NCBI GenBank assembly: GCA_002309805.1
Contig: DBYJ01000018.1
Span: 10,520-70,754 of the forward strand
DNA: 60,235 nucleotides
Reading direction: 5' to 3'
DNA from: Bacteroidales bacterium UBA1189
Lineage (GTDB): Bacteria; Bacteroidota; Bacteroidia; Bacteroidales; Bacteroidaceae
Shown piece after piece: positions 35,207 through 42,927 of this stretch. The notes beneath the pieces were generated by a model. That model did not search any database. It had not been told where the DNA came from and worked only from the letters and a program-made list of their open reading frames with translations. Position 1 is the first letter of the stretch; each line of letters begins with the position of its first letter. The position numbers were made by a program, and so were the translations under genes.

Positions 35207-37212
35207 TCTTCAGGTATAAGAGTGATGATGTCCTTGATGCTCATGCACATATCGTCGCACTCTTTGGCGCGATGATTTTCCAGAATGGTACGTGCCGCAC
35301 GCTGCATGGCAGGAAAACCCGTTCGGGTGAGCTGGTTGGCATAGATGACGACATTAACGCCCCGCTGCTTGAACTCATCCTCCGTCACCATATTGAACGA
35401 TGTGGGGACGACGACAATCGGAGTAATGGTATCCTCGCTGCGGAAGCGTTCCACAAACTCGAAGATCTCCGCGGGGTCCTTTTTGCGGCTGTGAATCATG
35501 ATGGCATCGGCTCCAGAGTCCACATACGCACGGGCCCGTGTCAGCGCGTCGTCCATGCCGCGCTCCAGGATAAGCGACTCAATACGGGCGCAGATCATGA
35601 AGTCCGACGTCTTTTGCGCCTTCTTGCCAGCGGCTATCTTGGCGCAGAAGTTCTCTATCGTGTCCTGCGTCTGCTTCACCTCCGTGCCGAAGAGCGAGTT
35701 CTTCTTCAGCCCCGTCTTGTCCTCGATAATCACCATCGAGACACCCATACGCTCCAATGAGCGGACGGTATAGACGAAATGTTCCGTCAGCCCGCCTGTG
35801 TCGCCATCGAAGATGATGGGTTTTGTCGTCACCTCCATAATGTCGTCAATGGTGCGGAAGCGGCTGGTCATATCGACAAGCTCGATGTCCGGCTTGCCCT
35901 TTGCCGTAGAGTCGCAGAGCGAGGAAATCCACATGGCATCGAACTGATACGTCTTGCCGTCCTGCAGAACGGTAGTCTTTTCGGCTATCAGTCCCGTGAT
36001 GCCGCTGTGAGCCTCCAGGGCTGTGACAAGTCCCTTCATGCCAATCAGCTTGCGCAGGCGCCCACGCCGCATGTCAGGCATAGCCAGCTGGGCGCGGCTC
36101 TGCTTGTCCAGTTCCTTCAACTTTTCGTCGTTTGTATAGGGGAATTCCACCAGTTGTCCGCCGTACTCGCTCAGAACGCTGACGACCTCGTCGCGGATGG
36201 GGCGTTGGAAGCCTGTGACCCAATCATCGCCATGCACCACAAACGAAGGCCGCAGTTGACGTAGGTTGTCGGCATACGAGAGCGTCTTCTGCTCTACCAC
36301 CTTTGCTACGCCGCTGATGTTTGCAAACAACGACGCACGCTCTGAGAAGGGGATGAGCGGATAGCGCTTGTAGCTGGCAACAGCCTCGTCGGAGAGGACG
36401 CCGATGACCAGGCGTCCCAGCTTGCGGGCTTTCTTTATGATGGCGATGTGCCCACTATGTATCAGGTCGGCTGAGAAGCACATGTAGACCCAGCGATTCT
36501 CTATTTCGTGCAGCTTGCCGGAGACCACCTTCAAGTCGTCAGGCGTATCAATCTCGGCGCAGAGGGCGCCCTTGACGTCCAGCGCCTTCAGGCAACACTC
36601 GTCCGAAACCTCGTTGAAGGCATTCTCGGCATAGCACTTCCGGTTTCCGCTCTCGCAGTACGCCACGATTCTCTTCAGCCACACGGCCCAGTCCTTCTTC
36701 CTTATTTTATAGAGAGGCTGAGCAGCCATGGCCTCGTCGAAGAACTCGATGCCTATCTTGCTGATGCGCCCGTCGTGGACAACGGCTTTGAAGTCCTTTT
36801 CCGGCAGGGGAGCTTCAGCGTCCACCGCCATGCAGCTCTCCTCGCCAGCGATGACGGCATCAAACACGCGGTTTTCGAACACTAGGTCACCGTGCATCAG
36901 CACGATGTCGTCATCCTGTAAGGATTCTCGGGCACAATAGATGGAGTAGATGTAGTTCGTCTGGTCATACAGGGGATTCCGCACAAACGTGAACTTCAGC
37001 GGAAGCGCCAGCGACTGACAGTAGTGGGTGAGCACCTCGTCAAAATAGCCCGTTGTCATCACCACCTCCGTCAGCCCTGCCTCAGCAATCAGCCTCAGCT
37101 GACGGCTCAGGATGGTTTCCGTAGGGGAGATTTCTGTCATGCACTTCGGCTGGTTGCTGGTTAGCACGCCCATCCGCTGTCCAAGTCCTGAATTAAGGAT
37201 TAATGCCTTCAT
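35203..37212 (-). CDS. aepX: Three-domain fusion: NTP transferase, cytidylyltransferase, PEP phosphonomutase
   Basis: The 669-residue protein starts at ATG 37212 (MKALILNSGLGQRMG). Residues about 1-235 form a LicC/PntC-like nucleotidyltransferase (the GLGQRMG loop, then a Lys in NQPKCM). Residues about 240-370 form a TagD-like cytidylyltransferase (HSGH at 252-255). Residues about 380-669 form PEP mutase with the diagnostic EDKTGLKKNS (Glu497-Asp498-Lys499) and GDTGG. PEP mutase rearranges PEP to phosphonopyruvate. The two transferases would activate the phosphonate product with CTP for attachment to a glycan. PntC-PepM fusions are known; having two nucleotidyltransferase modules is less usual. 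A promoter repeat lies 28 bp upstream. Confidence 0.9.
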   Translation of the reverse strand: MKALILNSGLGQRMGVLTSNQPKCMTEISPTETILSRQLRLIAEAGLTEVVMTTGYFDEVLTHYCQSLALPLKFTFVRNPLYDQTNYIYSIYCARESLQDDDIVLMHGDLVFENRVFDAVIAGEESCMAVDAEAPLPEKDFKAVVHDGRISKIGIEFFDEAMAAQPLYKIRKKDWAVWLKRIVAYCESGNRKCYAENAFNEVSDECCLKALDVKGALCAEIDTPDDLKVVSGKLHEIENRWVYMCFSADLIHSGHIAIIKKARKLGRLVIGVLSDEAVASYKRYPLIPFSERASLFANISGVAKVVEQKTLSYADNLRQLRPSFVVHGDDWVTGFQRPIRDEVVSVLSEYGGQLVEFPYTNDEKLKELDKQSRAQLAMPDMRRGRLRKLIGMKGLVTALEAHSGITGLIAEKTTVLQDGKTYQFDAMWISSLCDSTAKGKPDIELVDMTSRFRTIDDIMEVTTKPIIFDGDTGGLTEHFVYTVRSLERMGVSMVIIEDKTGLKKNSLFGTEVKQTQDTIENFCAKIAAGKKAQKTSDFMICARIESLILERGMDDALTRARAYVDSGADAIMIHSRKKDPAEIFEFVERFRSEDTITPIVVVPTSFNMVTEDEFKQRGVNVVIYANQLTRTGFPAMQRAARTILENHRAKECDDMCMSIKDIITLIPEE

Positions 37213-37239
37213 GCAACATTCATTTTTCCATTGAAACGA

Positions 37240-37356
37240 CAAAGATACGAGTAAGCGAGTGAAAAACCAAAATTATTTCGTTTTTTCCGCGTGAGAGTAC
37301 CTAAAACGAGGTATGGCCCCCCGATAAAAGTGGTGCAAGCCGAGTGAGAAAACAAA
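37240..37356 (-). promoter_or_regulatory. Promoter-bearing palindromic repeat, copy 6 (phosphonate operon)
   Basis: Unit 1 on the minus strand: TTTG (37271-37268), 20-nt spacer with CTCGCTTACTCG, TATCTTTG (37247-37240). The opposite arm has changed too (GGTACTCTCACGCGG). Unit 2 is degenerate (CACTTTTA) but keeps TTTG and a 20-nt spacer containing CTCGGCTTGCAC. Confidence 0.7.
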
Positions 37357-37369
37357 CAAAAAGGAAATA

Positions 37370-38455
37370 TCACATCAGCCCTTCTTCGCCTTTTGTCTGG
37401 AGGTCGGTGCGGAAATGGCGGATATTCTTCTCATCCAAGGGGCAGATAACCACAATGTCGTCCGTCGCGCAGAAGAAGTATCCGTCAAGCCCTTGGATAA
37501 TAGTCTTTTTATTGTCAGGCAGGATGATGAGGTTGTTTCGGCAGTCGTAGAGCTCGCAGTTTCCGCTATGCACGACGTTGCCGTGCGTATCCTTTGCCGA
37601 CTCCTGCCAGACGTCCTCCCAACGTCCGATATCCATCCATCCATACGAGCCCGAGAGCATGTACATATTCGGCGCCTTCTCGATGACGGCATAGTCGATG
37701 GAGATATGGATGAACGATTCGTAGCAGCGATAGAGTTCCTCGCGCCGTTCGTCACGGGTGCGGTATTCTTTGAACACGCGGTCAAGCTGCGTCATCATGT
37801 CTGGCAGCAGCGTGTGCATGGTGTCGATAATCGTCTGTGCCCTCCAGATGAAAAGACCTGTATTCCAGTAGAACTCACCGCTTTCCGTGAAGATGCGGGC
37901 AAACTCCGGCTGAGGCTTCTCAGTAAACGTCTTTATCTTGCAGAAGCCGTCGGCAGGGCGTTCCTCATCCACCTGGATGTAGCCATAGCGTGTTTCTGGG
38001 TGCGTGGGCTTGATGCCGAGCGTCACGAGGTGGGGATGCGTGGCAGTATAGTCGAGAGCCCGCAGCATATCGGCGCAGAAGGCCTCCTCGTTCACGATGT
38101 ATTGGTCTGCAGGCGCCATCACGATGTTGGCCTCTGGATCAATGGTCTGGAGATGATAGGCTGCCAGCGCCACGCTGGGTGCTGTGCCCCTGAAGGCTGG
38201 CTCGCGCAGGATGTTTTGGGGGTCCACTTCGGGCAGTTGCTCTTGTACCAGCTCCATGTACGCGAGGTTGGTGGAAATGATGATATGATCGGCAGGGACA
38301 ATTTTCAGAAAGCGCTCGTAGGTCTGACGAAGCAGCGTCTTTCCTGTGGCAAAGAAATCGATGAACTGTTTCGGCACGCTCATGCGGCTTAAGGGCCAGA
38401 AACGGCTTCCGATGCCTCCGGCCATGATGACAAGGTAATTATGATTTGCGCTCAT
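37370..38455 (-). CDS. manC: Mannose-1-phosphate guanylyltransferase
   Basis: Makes GDP-mannose from GTP and mannose 1-phosphate for glycan and fucose synthesis. MAGGIGSRFWPLSR (about residues 11-24) is the nucleotide-binding pyrophosphorylase motif. RYGYIQ, FTEKP and FYWNTGLFIW are further family blocks. The 361-residue length indicates the single-function GMP form without the isomerase domain. ATG 38455 is chosen over an upstream GTG. It lies directly upstream of the phosphonate operon on the same strand and could supply the glycan that is decorated. Confidence 0.94.
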   Translation of the reverse strand: MSANHNYLVIMAGGIGSRFWPLSRMSVPKQFIDFFATGKTLLRQTYERFLKIVPADHIIISTNLAYMELVQEQLPEVDPQNILREPAFRGTAPSVALAAYHLQTIDPEANIVMAPADQYIVNEEAFCADMLRALDYTATHPHLVTLGIKPTHPETRYGYIQVDEERPADGFCKIKTFTEKPQPEFARIFTESGEFYWNTGLFIWRAQTIIDTMHTLLPDMMTQLDRVFKEYRTRDERREELYRCYESFIHISIDYAVIEKAPNMYMLSGSYGWMDIGRWEDVWQESAKDTHGNVVHSGNCELYDCRNNLIILPDNKKTIIQGLDGYFFCATDDIVVICPLDEKNIRHFRTDLQTKGEEGLM

Positions 38456-38601
38456 ACACACGTTTGGATTAGGTTCGTTTATTTCGGCTACTAAGATAAC
38501 GTAAATTTTTTAATTATAGTATCTTTCGCCAATATGTTTAATAACATATTTTGGTGGAAAAAGAGAGAAGAGAGGGTGTCGAAACATCCTCTCTTCTGCT
38601 G

Positions 38602-38674
38602 TGGTACCACCGGGATTCGAACCAGGGACACACGGATTTTCAGTCCGATGCTCTACCAACTGAGCTATGGTACC
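38602..38674 (-). tRNA. tRNA-Phe (GAA)
   Basis: Cloverleaf on the minus strand: acceptor GGTACCA with TGGTACC, D arm GCTCAGTTGGTAGAGC, anticodon stem-loop CGGACTGAAAATCCG with GAA, and T arm CCTGGTTCGAATCCCGG. CCA is not encoded. Confidence 0.95.
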
Positions 38675-38896
38675 AAACTTGGTTTTTTCGCTTGTTTCTC
38701 ACAAAGCGGGTGCAAAGGTAGGGCATTTTTTTCTTTTGCCCAAACTTTTTCCATATTTTTTTGCATCAAGGCGCTGAAAAACGTCTTTCTCCTCCAAAAA
38801 ACTTTGCTTTTTTAGGCAGAATATCGCTTTTGAGGGGACTTTTTTCCCTTAGTTTGACCTTTGGTCTAAAATGCTTTCCTCTCGCATTTTCGCATT

Positions 38897-38996
38897 TTTG
38901 CACTACCTTTAACCTACGGTTTTAGGTAGGCTGCACCTCGGAAATAAAAATAAATCAAATTTTATTTTGTATTTCTCTCGGTTTGCACTACCTTTG
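38897..38996 (+). promoter_or_regulatory. Promoter-bearing palindromic repeat, copy 7 (tRNA-Pro)
   Basis: TTTG 38966-38969, a 19-nt spacer with CTCGGTTTGCAC, and TACCTTTG 38989-38996, 10 bp before tRNA-Pro. Upstream lies TACCTTTAACC-TAC-GGTTTTAGGTAGG, a perfect small hairpin, then GCTGCACCTCGG. Confidence 0.75.
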
Positions 38997-39006
38997 CAGC
39001 CGCATT

Positions 39007-39079
39007 CGGAAAGTAGCGCAGTTGGTAGCGCACTACGTTCGGGACGTAGGGGTCGGGCGTTCGAGTCGCCTCTTTCCGA
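39007..39079 (+). tRNA. tRNA-Pro (CGG), integration target
   Basis: Acceptor CGGAAAG with CTTTCCG, D arm GCGCAGTTGGTAGCGC, anticodon loop TTCGGGA (CGG at 39040-39042), T arm GGGCGTTCGAGTCGCCT, discriminator A 39079. CCA is not encoded. Its last 23 bases plus three more are duplicated at 54312-54337, so an element has integrated here and rebuilt the tRNA end. Confidence 0.95.
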
Positions 39080-39082
39080 CAT
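39057..39082 (+). repeat. attL core (26-bp direct repeat)
   Basis: The sequence beginning GCGTTCGAGTCGCCTCTTTC and ending at 39082 is identical to 54312-54337 and overlaps the tRNA-Pro 3' end. Confidence 0.93.
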
Positions 39083-39139
39083 CATAATTAGTGTAAGGGT
39101 CTAATTCTTATTGGGTTAGGCTCTTTTTGTTTGCCTTTC

Positions 39140-39157
39140 TGTTCCGTTATTGTTCCG
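39140..39157 (+). promoter_or_regulatory. Candidate integrase arm-type site, left
   Basis: TGTTCCGTTATTGTTCCG (a TGTTCCG direct repeat) is found exactly at 54174-54191 too, in the same orientation, inside both ends of the element. This is the expected placing of arm-binding sites for the integrase N-terminal domain. Confidence 0.6.
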
Positions 39158-39244
39158 TTTCACGGCGATTTTTTGTTTTTTCTTTGCTTTTTCATGGCCT
39201 GATGGTGCAAAGGTAAGCAAAAGAAATGAAACGACAAAATAAAA

Positions 39245-39276
39245 GGGGAGAAACATCTGAATGAACGTCTCTCCCC
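39245..39276 (-). terminator. Terminator of the terS operon
   Basis: On the minus strand, GGGGAGA pairs with TCTCCCC across an 18-nt loop and is followed by TTTTATTTTG. It lies 37 bp beyond the terS-like stop codon. Confidence 0.7.
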
Positions 39277-39312
39277 TACACTCTAAAACGTATGGGTAAT
39301 TATTTATAGAGC

Positions 39313-39717
39313 TTAGTATTCCTCCTCCAGTTTGGCAAGATACGACCTTGCATCCTCTGGGGTCATCACTCTTGTGATATTCTCTCCTTTGGTCGTAACG
39401 TCAATGTGTTCACCAAAACCCTCATTGCGTCCGAGCGTGCCAAGGATGTACCGTGTCATGCCTGAATCGGGAGGGGTTATCCACCCCACCTGCTTGCCGT
39501 TCTGTATGTCGGGGATGCCCCTGACAAGAATCCTTGCTGATGTGAGGGCTTCGTCTAAGAAGCTGCCCCTTGCATCGTCAAGCACCTGTTTGTATTCAGG
39601 GATTTTCAGCCATTCGTAGACGGTACACCGTCTTACCCCGAAAGCCCTTGCCACGGCTGAGACGTTGCCGCCTGCCTTATCCATAGCCTCTTGAAATCTC
39701 TCTAATGGTGGAGTCAT
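39313..39717 (-). CDS. Terminase small subunit-like protein
   Basis: This 134-residue protein has an N-terminal HTH (GGNVSAVARAFGVRRCTVYEWL, about residues 13-35, quoted with its key VSAVARAFGV core), then an amphipathic oligomerisation region and a TRYILGTLGRNEGFGEHIDV block before a charged C-terminus. This is the arrangement of phage TerS proteins, which recognise packaging sites and recruit the large terminase. No terL follows; the element ends 230 bp later. In PICIs a lone terS redirects helper-phage packaging, so that role is inferred here. A non-packaging HTH protein is possible. Confidence 0.6.
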   Translation of the reverse strand: MTPPLERFQEAMDKAGGNVSAVARAFGVRRCTVYEWLKIPEYKQVLDDARGSFLDEALTSARILVRGIPDIQNGKQVGWITPPDSGMTRYILGTLGRNEGFGEHIDVTTKGENITRVMTPEDARSYLAKLEEEY

Positions 39718-39752
39718 ATTCGTGTGTGCGCGTTATAGGTGTCTGATTCTGT

Positions 39753-40421
39753 TTATTGTATCATGTCTAAAATATCCTTGCCTGCGATGAACATATCGCC
39801 CTCCTTCAATCCTGCGATGTCGCAGAACATTCGCTTTTCTTCTGCATCGGCAAAGGATATGGTGATGTATGCCTGCACATTCTGCCAGTTCTCGACGGCT
39901 CGCAGCTGAGCCTCTTTTTTGGCCTCCTTGACTGCAGTTTTCTTTTCTTCGTGCGTCGGTTCGGGTTCTAAGAAGTCGTCGATGGTCTCAATGGCTGCGG
40001 GCTGCTGTGGCAGGAAGCTCTCAATCTGGGCGAGGTCGTAGGGTTCTATCCCTGCGAGCTGGTAGTCGATGTCGGGCAGGTACTCGGCAATCATTTCGTA
40101 GTCGGGGCGTGTGGAGCCCAAAGCCATGTAGGTCATTTGCTCCTTTTCCTGCTTCTCGTCGAAGTCCACGACCTCAACCTTGACAGGATAGTCACTTGTA
40201 CCGTCGTACTTGTTGAGCTGGTCGAGTGCTTTCAGCCTGCGGTGTCCGTCGATGAGATTGCCCGTGCGCTCATTCCACACGATTCCGCCCAGATAGCCGA
40301 AAGTGCGGATGTTCTTTTTCTGCCCGTCCACCTGCCTGTCGGTGTGCTTTTTCGGATTGTAGGGCTGGGCGTGTAGCTGACTGCGCATCACCTCTCTTGT
40401 TTCACTCTGTTTTATCTTCAT
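39753..40421 (-). CDS. ParB-like nuclease domain protein
   Basis: A ParB N-terminal (sulfiredoxin-like) domain is evident: QLHAQPYNPKKHTD, then GGIVWNERTGNLIDGHRRLKAL at about residues 40-62 (core LIDGHRRLKAL is the G-H-R-R motif). The C-terminal half is charged and ends near a Lys/Glu helix. ATG 40421 follows AAGAGGA and overlaps the PAPS-reductase-like gene by 20 bp. In phages such proteins sit beside terminase and PAPS-reductase-like genes; they are thought to act on DNA or as CTP switches. It is not a partition system, as there is no ParA. Confidence 0.8.
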   Translation of the reverse strand: MKIKQSETREVMRSQLHAQPYNPKKHTDRQVDGQKKNIRTFGYLGGIVWNERTGNLIDGHRRLKALDQLNKYDGTSDYPVKVEVVDFDEKQEKEQMTYMALGSTRPDYEMIAEYLPDIDYQLAGIEPYDLAQIESFLPQQPAAIETIDDFLEPEPTHEEKKTAVKEAKKEAQLRAVENWQNVQAYITISFADAEEKRMFCDIAGLKEGDMFIAGKDILDMIQ

Positions 40422-41091
40422 TCCTCTTGTGTTCAAACATTATTCGTTCAGCCATCGGGTACATGGCATATAATCGCTGCAAGTCTTGGGGATAGTTCGC
40501 TTCCAGCCACAGAAGATAGTTGATGTCACTTGCATCGCAGCCCGACGAGCGGGTCTTTCCTCCGTAGTCTTCTGGCCTGATGAGGCCGCGTTCTTCGATG
40601 TAATGCAATACGTCGGCATTCTTGTACTGCGAAAGAGGATAGCACTTCTTTGTTTTGAAGTTGATAGCCTCATCTTCGTAGGTTCGCAGCATTATTCGCC
40701 TGTTCATGCCGTCCGATTGTTTGAAGCCGAAGAAAGCCCACTCGATGTCGTATCGTAGGCGGATTGCATCCGTCAGGCTTTCGAGCGTATACTGCTTCTG
40801 GCGTGGGTTCTGCTTGCAGCCGAGGTAGCCTGTCTTGATGTAGGTATATACGGAGTAGTGGGGGATTTGCACGAAATGAGCGTTCTTGTATCTGTTCTGC
40901 GCCCATGTGATGTATTTGGCGATATGCTGCATATCCTTGACCGTGTACATATAGACACATACAATCTCCTTGAAGTGTGGAGCCATTAAGTCGAGGAGGG
41001 CGATGCTATCCTTGCCCGAAGCCGAGTGGAACAGCACCGCCCTGTCGGTGACGGATGCAATTCGAGAAATATGATTACCTGCCAATCTCAT
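40402..41091 (-). CDS. PAPS reductase-like (ATP pyrophosphatase fold) protein
   Basis: A 229-residue adenine-nucleotide alpha-hydrolase. The PP-loop SGKDSIALLDL is at residues 25-35, and a C-terminal TRSSGCDASDINYLLW block holds a conserved Cys. Such phage proteins resemble CysH and DndC and are paired with ParB-like proteins. Sulfate assimilation is unlikely in this setting, and DNA or RNA modification is more plausible, though undemonstrated. It is translationally coupled with the ParB-like gene. Confidence 0.8.
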   Translation of the reverse strand: MRLAGNHISRIASVTDRAVLFHSASGKDSIALLDLMAPHFKEIVCVYMYTVKDMQHIAKYITWAQNRYKNAHFVQIPHYSVYTYIKTGYLGCKQNPRQKQYTLESLTDAIRLRYDIEWAFFGFKQSDGMNRRIMLRTYEDEAINFKTKKCYPLSQYKNADVLHYIEERGLIRPEDYGGKTRSSGCDASDINYLLWLEANYPQDLQRLYAMYPMAERIMFEHKRNEDKTE

Positions 41092-41111
41092 TGTCCGTCA
41101 CCTCTCCTTTT

Positions 41112-41267
41112 TTAGACTACGCGACCGCCAACTCTGCGGTTGATACCTGCTCGTTGTGCGGCGGCTGTAGCTGAAGCCTGCATTCGGCCGCGCTGATATT
41201 CAGCTTTGCGCCAATACTTTGTGCGGCTTCCGTCGTTGTTCATTCTTACTGCATAAGGTTCTGGCAT
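41112..41267 (-). CDS. Small basic protein, 51 residues
   Basis: ATG 41267 is preceded by a strong ribosome-binding sequence GGAGGAAAAGG. The product starts MPEPYAVRMNNDGSRTKYW and is rich in Arg/Lys/Gln/Ala, ending RRVGGRVV. It lies 20 bp upstream of the PAPS-reductase-like gene on the same strand. I recognise no family. Its basic character suggests nucleic-acid binding. Confidence 0.55.
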   Translation of the reverse strand: MPEPYAVRMNNDGSRTKYWRKAEYQRGRMQASATAAAQRAGINRRVGGRVV

Positions 41268-41433
41268 ATCCTTTTCCTCCTGAAGTTTAATGATACTTTC
41301 TTTCCTTTTCTCTATTGCAAGTGGTTTCCCCTTGCTTTGTAGTGCTCGTTCCGAAGACCGGGCTGGATGGTTTGCCGGGTTGTCCTCCTGTCACCCCTGC
41401 TTACCGTGAATTAGTGTTTATAAGATAATCCGT

Positions 41434-41799
41434 TCATTTCCTCCTGTCACCTATGCCATCGTAGCCAAGCACCTTGCCGAGGGATACGATAAAGATGTCA
41501 TCGCCTACCTTCGCCGTCACTTCGCTTTCAAAATCTTCGATGAAATCTTGATTGACGGTGCAAAGATAAATATCCGTAATCTCTACATCGAGCCACCAGT
41601 TCTTGTTGTAAGGGAAGAAGTGCGCCCTGTCGTAGTGTTTCAGTCCCGTCACAAGGTCAGGCTCTTTCGGGTCGTCAAACTCGCACAGACGCACAGCCCA
41701 GTGGTCGGTGAATGGCCTGTACTCTCTTACTTTCTCGCCGCTCAGTATCTGTTCGGCATAGCACTTGCGCATCGGCAAATTCAAAACTTTGTCTGTCAT
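41434..41799 (-). CDS. ASCH domain protein
   Basis: A 121-residue ASCH/PUA-like beta-barrel: VLNLPMRKCYAEQILSGEKV at the N-terminus contains the E-I-L-x-G-x-K motif of ASCH, followed by REYRPFTDHW and beta-strand blocks. ASCH domains bind RNA or modified nucleosides and some hydrolyse N4-acetylcytidine. In phages they appear as accessory genes. It is transcribed toward the terS end. Confidence 0.75.
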   Translation of the reverse strand: MTDKVLNLPMRKCYAEQILSGEKVREYRPFTDHWAVRLCEFDDPKEPDLVTGLKHYDRAHFFPYNKNWWLDVEITDIYLCTVNQDFIEDFESEVTAKVGDDIFIVSLGKVLGYDGIGDRRK

Positions 41800-42064
41800 T
41801 TCTCCATAATCTAATTACCATTGCAAAGATACACAAATAGTAGTAGTTACGCAAGATTTCAAGTGCTTTTTTTCTGTTTTTAACTTTCCTTTTTACCTTA
41901 CACAAAAAAAAGGGGTAGGTATAATTCGAATAATAAAGTGTTCCCAAGAAACGCCATCTGTCAATAATAGGGATATAAATGCTATAAGGGCTACCCTTTA
42001 ACACTCTGAGTTTACCATTGAAAAGTTAAAAAAACGGTTTTTTCTCAAAAAAAGTTTTAATTTA

Positions 42065-42121
42065 TTTGTTCTTGTATTGAGAAACTGCATATCTTTGCAA
42101 AAAGTTTAGTCAGAACTAAAC
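42065..42121 (+). promoter_or_regulatory. Promoter and operator of the toxin-antitoxin-chaperone module
   Basis: TTTG 42065-42068, 21-nt spacer, TATCTTTG 42090-42097, then the inverted repeat GTTTAG-N6-CTAAAC at 42104-42121 where transcription should begin. It is a likely autoregulatory site for the antitoxin. Bases 41800-42064 show no gene. Confidence 0.7.
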
Positions 42122-42132
42122 GCGGTAAGAAT

Positions 42133-42510
42133 ATGACGCAGTACGAAACAGAGTTATTTGAGCTTGTAAACAATCCCGAATACACCTATTACAAGTTGCA
42201 TGTAGATGGAAAATGCGACTTTGATGATTTTCTTAAAGAACTTGAAAGAAATGTGTCTGATGCAAAAAGTATGGATGCTATTATATCATATATGGATATG
42301 CTTAGTGCTCAAAAAATAACTGATAAAATCTATAATTATATACAAGGAGGAGATAGGCATGACCTTTATGAGTTTAAGAAAAACAAACTCCGTGTTTATG
42401 TTATAGACCAGAGACCAAGCATATATATCGTGATGGGAGGTTATAAGAAAAACCAAAAAAAAGATATAAAAAGACTTATTAAGAGAACAAAAGATTTTCC
42501 AAGGAAATAA
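42133..42510 (+). CDS. RelE/HigB-like toxin of a three-gene TA-chaperone module
   Basis: A 125-residue protein. The C-terminal half has the RelE-fold pattern: LYEFKKNKLRVYVIDQRPS followed by YIVMGGYKKNQKKDIKRLI, where basic residues would contact mRNA in the ribosome. The N-terminal 70 residues are an extra helical extension. It is the first gene before an HTH protein (18 bp gap) and a SecB-like chaperone, the order of the mycobacterial HigB-HigA-SecB TAC. The toxin role is inferred from fold and context. Confidence 0.65.
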   Translation: MTQYETELFELVNNPEYTYYKLHVDGKCDFDDFLKELERNVSDAKSMDAIISYMDMLSAQKITDKIYNYIQGGDRHDLYEFKKNKLRVYVIDQRPSIYIVMGGYKKNQKKDIKRLIKRTKDFPRK

Positions 42511-42528
42511 ACCCTAAATAATAACGAC

Positions 42529-42927
42529 ATGGATAGAAAGGACGTATTAAAATCTCCTGAATACTGGATTGCAAGAATTCAGGTTGCGCTCTACTATTGC
42601 GCAGAAAAATTTATGAGGGAAAGCGGAAAGAATAAGTCCCAACTTGCGAGACATCTTGGGTGTTCAAAAGGTTATGTCACCCAACTTCTGAATGGAGAAT
42701 ACGACCATAAGCTTTCAAAGATTGTCAAACTTTCATTGGCTTTCGGTTACGTTCCTGTTATTGACTTCGTTGAAGTAAACAGCTACATAGAGAGCGAATC
42801 AGTTAAATGGACGCCAGAAAAAAAGAGAGGCACAGTACCTTATAATAAAGGAATTGCTGGACAGACGTCTAACTATTCCGTTAAAGATAGTTCAACAACA
42901 AACAACTTTTATTCAGACGCAGCATGA
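42529..42927 (+). CDS. HTH antitoxin with disordered chaperone-addiction-like tail
   Basis: A 132-residue protein. The XRE-type HTH spans about residues 35-70 (NKSQLARHLGCSKGYVTQLL). The last 45 residues are polar and unstructured (rich in S, N, T, Y), as in TAC antitoxins, where a C-terminal chaperone addiction domain makes folding depend on the SecB-like partner. It overlaps the third gene by 4 bp (ATGA). It likely binds the GTTTAG/CTAAAC repeat upstream of the operon. Confidence 0.7.
   Translation: MDRKDVLKSPEYWIARIQVALYYCAEKFMRESGKNKSQLARHLGCSKGYVTQLLNGEYDHKLSKIVKLSLAFGYVPVIDFVEVNSYIESESVKWTPEKKRGTVPYNKGIAGQTSNYSVKDSSTTNNFYSDAA

Noticed and set aside
38534..38815. A 93-codon + strand open frame between manC and tRNA-Pro
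   Set aside because: It runs through the tRNA-Phe gene on the opposite strand and has no protein similarity.
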